Shown one piece after another: positions 36,501 to 49,000 of a stretch of DNA of 64,000 nt (the first letter of the stretch is position 1; each line of letters starts with the position of its first letter). The stretch is from Mytilus edulis (taxonomy: Eukaryota; Mollusca; Bivalvia; Mytilida; Mytilidae). The stretch lies in assembly GCF_963676685.1 (NCBI RefSeq), contig NC_092345.1, forward strand, positions 72,281,960 through 72,345,959, in the 5' to 3' direction. The position numbers and the translations under genes are program-made. The notes below the pieces were generated by a model, which saw nothing but the letters and a program-made list of their open reading frames with translations, was not told where the DNA came from and ran no database searches.

Positions 36501-39500
36501 TCAAGTTGATTAGACTTCAACTTCTTCAAAAACTACCTTGACCAAAAATTTTAAACTGAAGCGAACTGACGCACAGACGGACGAACGGACGCACAGACGG
36601 ACGGACGAACGGAGGCACAGACAAGAAAACATAATGCCCCTCTACTATCGTAGGTGGGGCATAAAAAGTCTAGAAAACTAATTTTCAGGACTGACGGATG
36701 TACAGACGGACAGACAGACAAACAGACAGACAGTATACAAACCTAAAGTCCCCTTCGACTTTTTCGGTAGGGGATTAATTAAAAGTTACATTATATTAAA
36801 GAATAAATTTCCTTACCTGTCTCATTTTTCCGGAAGAAAAGGTGGGAGAAATTGATGATCTCAAAAACTTCCAGTGTTCGTCACGTGCAAGTGAAATAGC
36901 ATCCTTCATATAGGGATCAGTGTTATCACCTTTAGCCTTTTCAATAGATAACAATACATATATATATACAGTCATATTTTCTGAGAAATGAAATTCATCA
37001 CATTGAACAAAACCCTCAGTATGATTATTTTACACCAATGCATTATTATGGTAATATTTCAAAGTTTTTTGATAGTTAACAGGTCAAAGTATTTCATCTC
37101 AGTTAAAATTTAATTAAAAAGGGATACGCTGTTATGGCGTTTTTTTAAATGAAAAAAGGATAACATATTTTGTTATCTCGTGGTCATTTAAGTTTATTTT
37201 ACGGCATGATTTATGATCATTGTTGAGGTGTGTATGACCCAGACTGAGTGTATGATGACCTTAGTTGTTTTTATCTGTGTCCTTGATTTCTTCGTGAATA
37301 TATGCCTCATTTAATATCCGACCACATATTTTTTTTTGTGTATGTAAACTTTCGAGCAAAATGTTTTTACAGGTAAAGGTCATAAAACTTTTTCTTATTT
37401 AGTTGAACACCCAAAAGAAGCAATGACATTACCAGTATGAATATACATTGTATTAGACAAAAAAGAACTTGGTGATGATCATGAATAAGATACACATAAA
37501 AAAAGAAATCTGCTTTTAGAGAAGAGCTTCCACAAAGCTGCTAACTCTTAATCATTCGTTAGTTTAGAAAATACGTAAAGGAAATAATATATTGCTATCA
37601 AATGCAGACGCATACAACATAAAAGCATTTCCACATCTCTCTTCTTATTACTGCAGTATAAGATTGACATAGTCCAATGAGTAAACGAGTAAGCATGTTT
37701 AAAAGAATTTCAAAAGAAACTTCCGAAGATTTGAATCTGAAACCAAATCTTTGAGTAGACAGAGACAAACAAACAGTAATTAAGAAGATCAGAACACAAA
37801 AACTATCAATGGAATTATACAAACCTTTCGAATATTGGCAGAACAGAGAGAGCAGTAAATGTAATTGTTTAAACACACAAATAAATTTTAACATCAAGAT
37901 ATAATCGTGTTCTATAGAATATAAACCTATATCCATATCGAATAACATAATAAATAAACAGATGCGCCAAGGGCATGTGACACGCCAGTCACATTTTCAA
38001 TAAAGTTCAACCAGAGGGCGCAACTTTTTACGACCGTAGAGGTCGAACCCTGGACGGTTGAGACAAGTATGGACACATTCAAGCTAGATACAGCTCTGAA
38101 TTTGGATTGTGATTAAATAGTTGACACAGCATAGGTTTCTGACACAGAATGAATGTGGTCTAATGAACTTAATTTTTTTTGCTTTTGAGCAATACACTAT
38201 GCTGTTGAATATTGTCCTCTCAAAAATTGAAGAAATTTTCTTTTTTAAAATCCAATTTTTTTCACCTCCGCCTTCCCCTTATTCCAAAAATGATCTCTAA
38301 TGGAGTTTGCAACACTAACTACTCATTTAAATACATCATAAAATATTAAAATACAAAATGTCATACAGTCATGGTTAAAATTAATATCAATTAATAGCAA
38401 CTTCTAAAAACTAAATGGGGAATGTGTCCAAAGGGACACAGATGATGTCCCCGCTAGCATATAACGTTATAAAGGGACATAACTCAAGAACTGTAAATGT
38501 GAAGGTGCCAAACATGGAACTTAAACTGCGTTTAGAGGTAATAAGCATTATATACACATTTCATTGAATTTAGTTCAGACAAACTTAAAGTTAAGAAAAC
38601 AGAAACTAAAAAAATCTTCAATTTTTCCACTTGAAGAGGGGCATAACCCTAGAATGATAATCAGAGTGCTTGTAATCACTGAATGGTAAAAATTGCTTTA
38701 ATTTATCAGTTGGTAGTAAAGTGAATATTGATTTAAGTTGATTCAACTACTATTCTGGACAAAGAAAGATAACTCCAATTTCAAAAGAAGATTTCACAAA
38801 GTATTGGTTTTAGGTAATTCAACAACCATACTGGACAAAGAAAGATAACTCCAATTTATTGTCTTGAAACTACAAAAATGCTTGTTTTTGCCCTTTATTC
38901 CTAGCCTGTTTGCCCTATAACCCACAACATATATCCCAACCTTCTACTTATGGTATTCAACATAGTGGTACAATTTCAGAACAATTGAAATACTTATACA
39001 CAACTTTTTGTCCTGACACTAGATCAATGCTTGTTTTGGGTCCCTTTGGGCCCCTAATTCCTAAACCTTAAGGATCATAACCCCATAATCAATCCCAAGC
39101 GTCTATTTGTGGTTATAAACATTGTGTTAAAATTTTATTTATTTCTATTTTCTTATACTTAAGTTATTATCCGGAAATCATCCGTCTTCGAGGACGACGA
39201 GGACGACGTGATACCAATATACGACCGCAAATGTATTGCGGTCGTATAAAAACTTCTCTATTTTAAATCAGAAATTTATAAAAAAAAACCTAAAGGGAGT
39301 TTATCTTAATAGTTATAAAACAGTAAACAAAGTTTAACAAAAGTTGTCTGAGCACCTTAAGGATATTGTCCAAAAACTTGAAAATCACCCCTTTTTTTAT
39401 GAATAAAATCTTAAAACTAGGAAATGTAAAACTTAAATTTATAAAAATCAAAAGCGAGCATACAACAATGGATTTAAACAATTTATCAAAATTTCTGTGA

Positions 39501-42500
39501 AATTGTTTTTGTGTTATTGTCCGAAAACTGGAAAATCCCCCCTTTTTTAATGAATAAAACCCCAAAACTCGGAAACGGTAAATCCGAAATTTATATAAAA
39601 CAAATGGGAGCTCACGCCAATAGATAAAAACAATTCACCAAAGTTTCATGCATATTGGTTTAAGCGTTATTGAGTTAGATTTTTCACCTCTCTTTGTACT
39701 ATTGTGCTTGTTCGTTGACGTGAGTTTTTTATTGGTCGAGAAAGCCTTGAGAGAACCATTGACATATTTTTAAAATACTAGTAAACAAAACGTAGGAAAA
39801 CTGACGATTCTCGTCAATTAAAATTGGATTCGAGAGTACCTTCCAAGTGCAGGATTCGAACCACACAAGCGCAGTATTGACAGGCTAGTGGTACCATTAT
39901 TCAAGTAAGGTGATAACTCGGCCACCAAGGCCCCGTTTGCAGAAAGAGCTGCGCACGGTACTTGATAACACAGAGACAATCTATTTATCATAATTAATCT
40001 TTTGATATTTTGTTATTTCATGCCTTGATTTCTGCTTATAATAATTCTTTCTGCTCATTGTTAATTTCAAATGATGCTGAAACTTTATTGCACTTATAAA
40101 TTATAATAACATTAACGGTACCAATTTTTCTGCACCAGATGCGCATTTCGACAAATAATGTCTCTTCAGTGATGCTCGTGGCCAAAATATGTAAAATCCA
40201 AAGCTTATATTTATAAAAGATGTAGAGCTATAATCCAAAAGTTCCAAAAAGTATAACCTATGGGCTTATGTGACAATTTAAAATTCAATCTTTAGTATTA
40301 TTTAAAAGTAATCAATCAGTTTGAATATATGTCTTAAATAGTATTTACAAAATACATGTGATACTTACTATCCTATTTGGAAATTTTGAGAAATCTTTAA
40401 TGCAAATTTGTTTTATGATATCAACATCACAGATAGTCAATGAAGCCAAATTTCCAGCATAGTTCCTGCAATATAAGGATGGAGGGTATGACATTTAAAT
40501 ATGACTAGAACACACCCGCGAAATCGCGGAAAAATTGATAGTAAATAGTAATATATATATGTTGTGTACAAGATGTAAGTTTGAATGTACAAATTATAAT
40601 TTGTACAGGGTTTTTGTACAAGTTATAAGTTTTTTGACACCTACCTTCTTGCAACAGGTTATACAGGTGTACCTTATAAAAGGTACCAGTGTAATGTTTT
40701 AAATTCAAAATATTATACTTCAACCTAACATTGAGTGCTATTCTTCTTGTCTTCAAACTGGAAATGAGGATACCTGAATGGTTTAAATTGTAATTATTTT
40801 TTTTTCCTTATACCATATTCATCTCCAAATCTCAAATCTTTGTGTGGTCTTATAATGTTTCTGTATCAATGCTAAGTATTAGTTTGTATCATGAAGTTGT
40901 GAAAATATGACAGAAATATGCGAAGCAAAAGACTCTGTACTTGCATCATCCATTTGTGTTCAGCAGGTCATAAAACACTAATAACTTGTACAAAAAATCT
41001 GTACAAATTATAATCGTACAACATTACAACTTGTACACAACATATACATCACTCGCCACGAATAGTAAAGAGCTCCCTCCCCCAGTAAACCATCGGAATT
41101 AATAATAAACTATAACAAATACAATTTATTCATAGTAAATGTATGTAAGCTAGTATACAGAAATATATGATCATATATCCGTGGATAGTAAACTATTGGA
41201 ATTGATAGTAAATAGCAAATATTATTTATTTTCGTTTTCCTCCCAGAATAACCCAAACTGAAACACTTTAAGCAAGAATGATAAATAATAGAACTCAAAA
41301 TGATAGCAGAAAGCAAATGTCTACACTTTTTTCATAGTCTTTGTATGTTCAAAGTACAGAAAAACACAAACCGGAAGTCTCATCTGACTTAAAGTTTTGT
41401 CCAATGACGGGAAAATATCCGGACGCAATTTTTTTCGTTTTTCTCCTAAAATAATCCAAACTGAATGATCATACGAACGGATGACAATGCAACTATACAT
41501 GTTACCTCTAGGACACAGAGGCATGATGATTAATTTATTGTGGAAGGAGGAGAAGCGACACACAAAATGAGGTCTTCTTTGTTTAATATATAGTATAGAT
41601 ATGAAAAAAAAATTGAGTTTTAGGAAAACGATTTATCCAAGTCTAACATGTAATAAACATTTACCAATAGATCATGACAAATACTGTCTTTCCTTCAATT
41701 GGCGAAAAATCATATAAAATATTTATTTGCTACTACATTGTCTGAAAAACAAACCCCGCACCGTTCTTGTGTCAACATATATTTGATCCCCCCAACAGAT
41801 GTTCCACTGTAAACTTTGTTATAAACAATGTCACAATGCCTGTTCCTGTTGGAACACATATTCTATACCATTTATTCTGTGAGGAACATTTACTGTAATA
41901 TTTATTCCTATGGAAATAATATTCCAGAATACTTTTTCCTTTTGGAACTTATATTATGAAGGAACTTATATTTCGTGACACTTCAAGACTTTACTATCTT
42001 TGAGACGTAACTCGACTTTATTTGAACAAAAATGGTAGTTTTATGGAAATATTTGACAAAAAACGCTTGTTAATGCTATGAAAATGACTTTAAAGGTATC
42101 TGGTCCCCTTTTGTGCTTGGTATTCACACGATAAGTGTTTCAGACTTACAAACTAATTCACATTTGAATATTGATTAATATATAAAACGAAATGTGGCAA
42201 ATTTAATAGAAATCTTTGTTTACCATTCTTTTCCTTCTAAAGGAATCGTTTTTCTAAGTCAGCATATATCTTTATTTATTGAAATATGTATGTTAAACAT
42301 ACCCGAAGATCTTTCCGTGTTTCTGCAAATTGTCCAGGTCTGTTTGAAGCACACCCTAAAACGAACACAATCCGCTTTATCTATATCAACCTCAACAAAA
42401 ATACTATATTTTTTCATATCCAGCAAAAAAATATTATAGCACCTTCCAGTAGTGCACCGACATTAAACACAATTTAGTTTTTTTTTAACCTAAAATGTCA

Positions 42501-42941
42501 AGATTAATAAGTTAAAAAATAAAACACTTTCTAACTCTTGACAACTATCAACGGTCGTCTTGATTTTCATTTTTCATTTGACATGTTCGAATACATCTGT
42601 AATATTTTTTTTTGTAATCAATAAAATTAAGAATGGAAATGGGGAATGTGACAAAGAGACAACAACCCGACCAAATAGCATATAACGGTCGAAGGCCATC
42701 AATGGGTTTTTAATGCAGCGAGAAACTCACGCTACCGGAGACGTGTATCAGCTGGCCCCTAAACAAAAATGTACACTAGTTCAGTGATAATGGTCGTCAC
42801 ACTAAACTCGAAATATACACAAGAAACTAAAATTAAAAACGATACAAGACTAACAAAGGCCATACGCTTCTGACTTGGGACAGGCGCAAAACTGCTTCAG
42901 GGTTAAACATGATTTTTTAGATCTCAACCCTCTAGCCAATG

Positions 42942-43001
<60 letters not shown>

Positions 43002-46000
43002 CAATACGTACAGTAAAACTCAGTTCAAAAGAAGTCTGATTCCGATCTAAGAATAGGTAACAAAAAGGAAACTTAAACAAAATGACAATGATACATAAAT
43101 TAACAAAGGACTACAAGCATTTAATGACATGCCAGCTCAAGACCCTAATTAAACTAATTGAAAAATTATGTCTTCAAGACGATAATATTATGATAATCAT
43201 GATATTGTGATATAAATAATAAACCCAAAATGATACACTGAACCGCACTTTTTAACGATGTGTTAGTTCACAAAGTAACAATTCACAGGAAGATATGTTA
43301 CATAACCCAGACAAATTATTCCAACCCTGATCTGATCTGGCCTTGTTTTTAATCCTAAATGCTGCAATCTGCCAATACCAATTTTCATGTATTTGCTATA
43401 ATGAAGATGGTATTCGAAACCAGGACCTGCGGCAGTAGACGGAGACATGCTACCCCGAGACCCCTGAAGGGGTTGTACATTGAAAAAGGACAGGCACAAT
43501 CATGTCCAAAGGGAAAGAGACACTTTTAAAATAGTACAAAGTTCTTATAATTTACATTACAAGATTTTGATGCTAGATTTTTAATACCTTCCGTTTAATA
43601 GATTCATAATATGTACGGGCCCGGACAAGTTAGAGCTATATATATATGTATAAAAATACAAGTCTGAATTAATAACAACGTTCAAACCTATGATTGCGTT
43701 GGATAAAAACCGCAATTTTTATACGTGTGCATGTAACACATTTCGTTTTAGAAGGGTCTAAATACAGCACAAACAACATTTTCCAAAAGACCAAAAGAGT
43801 GAAAAAGCACATTTTAACAAAACGCATTTGACTAAAAGGTCGAACAACTGATGTTCCTAAACCCTGCTGACTGCCATTGGCGATTGTCAAATAAATTGAC
43901 AACAAGGTGTAACAAAATGGATCTCTTTATTAACTTAATACCAAGTAGAAAACAATAAACTTGCGGCAAAGATGGTAAACCACAACATGAGGTGGTAAAT
44001 GTTTTACAACATATCCGGATTTCGACAATTAATGTCTCTTCATTGATCTTAGTAATCGAAAAGTATTTGGAAGGCAGGGCATTTAATTTACCTCAATTTA
44101 GGATAGACTTTTGAATTTTTAAGAGTCAAAATAGGATAAACAGATTATGTTAACCGGAGGGAATGTATTATACAAGCCCAAACGAAATTAATATAAACAT
44201 GTCTAAATTAAAAACAACGTTCAAACCTATTCTTGCGTTGGATAAAAACCGCAAGTTGTATACGTGTACATGTAACAAATTTCGTTGTGGAAGGGTCTAA
44301 ATACAGCAAAAACAACATTTTCCAAAAGACCAAAGAGTGAAAAATATATTTTAACAAAACGCATATAAATATAGCTGTTAATTGTCTGGACTTATACATA
44401 TTGTGAATCAATTTAACGAAAGGTATTAAAAATCTAGCATCCAAATCTTTTAATGTCAAGAATAAACACATTGTATCATTTTAAAATGTCTCTTTCCCTT
44501 TGGACATGATTGTGTCTGTCCCTTTTCAATGTAAAACCGCTATATAGACAAATTTCCTAAACATGCATGTGTTTATAGTTCACACCTCAGATATCGTTGG
44601 TTATTTTTGTCAGATTGGTTGCTGGCTTTTTTACCTTCATCCAGCATCTCTGTGTGTAATCTATCAATACATAACTTTTATATCAATTTAAAAAGCTTAA
44701 AATTGAACCAACAAAACATAATGGTGAACACCTTTAAACCAAAACAGTTTAAGACAAGGTATTCAGTATTACATATGAAATCAAAGCAATCCTGTTAGAA
44801 TTTGAATAAAACGAATATAATTATTGAAACATTAAGTCTGACCTTTTTTACAAATTCCATAATATTTCCTAAGAATAAAGTTGGCCTAGGCCCAGGAATA
44901 CCAAGTCTCCAGAAAGTTGTTTGGCAGTATAAAGAGTACCTATAATAAAATTAATATATTAAGCAATATATCTTTTAAAAACAGATATCTGAACAGGGGC
45001 CAGCTGATGGACGCCTCCGGGTGCGGGAATTTCTCGCTACATTGAAGACCTGTTGGTGACCTTCTGCTGTTGTTTTTTTTTCTATGGTCGGGTTGTTGTC
45101 TCTTTGGCATATTCCCCATTTCCATTCTCAATTTTATCTCAATATCAACATCTGTTTTCTTCCAAACAATAGGTGACCTGTTTATTTCCATTAATTCATA
45201 TATCAAATATTACAATAAGCCGAATTTTAATCATTATGGATTTAGTAGATACTTTGTTTGGCACTTGTTTTGGTTTTCCTAAGAGTTATCAAAGGTACCA
45301 GGATTATCATTTTATACGCCAGACGCACGTTTCGTCTACATAACGACGAGTGAAGCTCAGATCAAAATAGTTCTGAAGCCAAACAAGTTCAAGGTTGAAG
45401 CGCATGGAGGACCCAAAAATCCCAAAAGATGTGATAAATACGGCTAAGGTAATTTATTCCTGGGATAAAAAAAACCTTAGTTTTTTTTTAAAAATTCAAA
45501 GTTTTGTAACAGGAAATTTATAAAATGACCATATACTTGATATTTATGTCAACACAGAAGTGCTGACTACTGGGCTGGTGATACCATCTGAGACGAAACG
45601 TCCACAAGCAGTGGCATCGACCCAGTGGTGTAAGGAGTGACGCTCAGATCAAAATAGTTCTAAAGCCAAACAAGTACAAAGTTAAAGAGCTAAAAACTGT
45701 TTTTAAGAAAAGGGTTATTATACAAAGAATCTGGAACAAAGACCATTTCTTGTTTAACCAATACAAAATACATATTATTTTCCGTTTAACTCTTTTTTAG
45801 CCTACGTGGCCCGAAGGGCCAGGTGAGCTTTTCTCATCACTTGGCGTCCGTCGTCCGTCGTCCTGCGTCCGTCGTCCTGCGTCCGGTGTCCGTCGTTCGT
45901 CGTCCGTCGTCCTGCGTCCGTCGTTAACTTTTACAAAAATCTTCTCCTCTGAAACTGCTGGGCCAAATTAACCAAACATGGCCAAAATCATTATTAGGGT

Positions 46001-49000
46001 ATCTAGTTTAAAAATTGTGTTCGATGACCCGCCCAACCAACCAAGATGGCCGACATGGCTAAAAATAGAATATAGGGGTAACATGCAGTTTTTGGCTTAT
46101 AACTCAAAAAGCAAAGCATTTAGAGCAAATCTGACGTGGGGTAAAATTGTTTATCAGGTCAAGATCTATCTGCCCTGAAATTCTCAGATGAATCGGACAA
46201 CCCGTTGATAGGTTGCTGCCCCTGAATTGGTAATTTTAAGGAAATTTTGCTGTTTTTGGTTATTATCTTGAATATTATTATAGATAGAGATAAACTGTAA
46301 ACATCAAAAATGTTCAGCAAAGTAAGATCTACAAATAAGTCAACATGACCAAAATGGTCTGTTGACCCATTTAGGAGTTATTGCCCTTTATAGTCAATTT
46401 TTAACCATTTTTCGTAAATCTTAGTCATCTTTTACAAAAATCTTCTCCCCTGAAACTACTGGACCAAATTAAACCAAACTTGGCCATAATCTTCATTCAG
46501 GTATCTAGTTTCAAAATTGTGACCGGTGACCCGGCCAACCAACCAAGATAACCGAAATGGCTAAAAATAGAACATAGGGTTAAAATGCAGTTTTTGGCTT
46601 ATCACTCAAAAACCAAAGCATTCAGAGCAAATCTGACGTGGGGTAAAATTGTTTATCAGGTCAAGATCTATCTGCCCTGATATTTTAAGATGAATCGGAC
46701 AACCCGTTGATAGGTTGCTGCCCCTGAATTGGTAATTTTAAGGAAATTTTGCTGTTTTTGGTTATTATCTTGAATATTATTATAGATAGAGATAAACTGT
46801 AAACATCAAAAATGTTCAGCAAAGTAAGATCTACAAATAAGTCAACATGACCAAAATGGTCTGTTGACCCCTTTAGGAGTTATTGCCCTTTATAGTCAAT
46901 TTTTAACCATTTTTCGTAAATCTTAGTTATCTTTTACAAAAATCTTCTCCCCTGAAACTACTGGACCAAATTAAACCAAACTTGGCCATAATCTTCATTC
47001 AGGTATCTAGTTTCAAAATTGTGTCCGGTGACCCGGCCAACCAACCAAGATAGCCGAAATGGCTAAAAATAGAACATAGGGTTAAAATGCAGTTTTTGGC
47101 TTATCACTCAAAAAACAAAGCATTTAGAGCAAATCTGACATGTGGTAAACTTGTTTATCAGGTCAAGATCTATCTGCCCTGAAATTTTGAGATGAATCGG
47201 ACAACCGGTTGATAGGTTGCTGCCCCTGAATTGGTAATTTTAAGGAAATTTTGCTGTTTTTGGTTATTATCTTGAACATTATGATAGATAGAGATAAACT
47301 GTAAACAGCAAAAATGTTCAGCAAAGTAAGATCTACAAATAAGTCAACATGACCAAAATGGTCTATTGACCCCTTTAGGAGTTATTGCCCTTTATAGTCA
47401 ATTTTTAACCATTTTTCGTAAATCTTAGTTATCTTTTACAAAAATCTTCTCCTCTGAAACTAATGGGCCAAATTAAACCAAACTTGGCCACAATCATCAT
47501 TCGGGTATCTAGTTTAAAAATTGTGCCCGGTGACCTGGCCAACCAACCAAGATGGCCGCCATGGCTAAAAATAGAACATAGGGGTAAAAATGAGAGTTTT
47601 TAACGACCTCAACTGGCTATACAACCCTTGCACAATCAACTGAATTTTGCAGAAATCATTAATAGGATAGATTGGCCTTATATGATAATTTTTTATTACC
47701 TTTTTGGGTTTTTTTGGCAAAGGGGGAGCGGGGGGGGGGGGGGGAGTTGCGCAACAACAAAACAACTTCACAACTTTCTCATTACTTTGCATTTCTCGTT
47801 AGATAAATTTTACAAAATTCTCCCCTGAAACAACTGTCAAATTTAAACAAACTTGGTTTAAATCACTACTAGGATATCCAGGGACCACTGTGTATGATGA
47901 CCCTGCCTGCCCACATGGCTGAAATAAAACATAGGTTTCAAACGCACTTTTTAGTATTATATATCTGAAACTAAACGACAGTACAACAGTTGCATTTATC
48001 ATGCATCAATTGTAAATAAAAATATCAGGTGAGCGACACAGGGTCCTTGGACCCTCTAGTTTTATAACCTTTCACTCTATTCCCGAGAATTTCACTATAC
48101 GATCGACCTTAATTTTTCTTTGAAATCACAAGGCAGACTGCATGTCTTGGACCACGCACCGCCGATGTCAAGTAGCTTGATGATGATTTTTTCTAATTTT
48201 CTTTTCAAGTTGTCGTTTCCATTCAAGCTTGCATACGGGATCTATTACATTTCAATCAAATTGTACTTTCCTTATGGTGTAATTCACCTAATCATAGTTC
48301 ATCATATCCGGTTACAAGAAAGGGTCGAAAAAAAATCCCTCGAATAAGTGAGTAGTTAGAAGTTAACGATGCATTTTATTGCAGAAAATAAACATTTATG
48401 ATTATATCTGTTTCAAAATACCATCGACTTTAATTCGGAATTAAATTTGTATAGAATAATCTGGAAAATTGTGGTTACATGGTTAAGAAAGCTTGTAAAC
48501 AGGTGAGGAAAATAATAGGGGTAAAAATTTGCACTGATGGTTATTATCTTATATGCAATGAAAATGAACACCTAGATTTGTGTTGAAAAAATAAGTAGGG
48601 GCGGATACAGTCATTTTAAAGGGGTGTCCCAATTCAAAAACATTGCTCGTAAAAAGAGGGTCCAAACCACGGGGGGTAACTTCGATATTCGTTTGGTAGG
48701 GGTGTGCCATTTTTGCCTCAAAAAACGTACCCATTTTGATATAACATTCACTGAAATTCAGTACCTATATAGTTATAAAAATATTAAAGAAAGAATGACC
48801 TATACTTATATACAATATTTAAAATATGACCCATGCTTATATAAGCACTAACTAATCATCACTTGTAATTCATAAATATACCAGCTTAGTACCCTTAAGT
48901 TTTTAAATATGAATTGACATCGTTTGATGCACATATATTTTATCGTTATATATACGCATGGATTGTTGGATTATCTGCATGTTTAAGTGGGTGTGAAATT

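Noticed and set aside
37598..37948. 116-codon minus-strand open frame in P450 intron 4
   Set aside because: Composition is Leu/Phe/Cys-rich as expected of AT-rich noise, no conserved motif, and no splice partners.
45840..45925. CRISPR-like short repeats (GTCCGTCGTCCTGCG)
   Set aside because: These are direct simple repeats without unique spacers in a eukaryotic element.
45978..46178. 66-codon plus-strand open frame in the tandem array
   Set aside because: Other units of the same array break this frame, so it is not conserved as protein.
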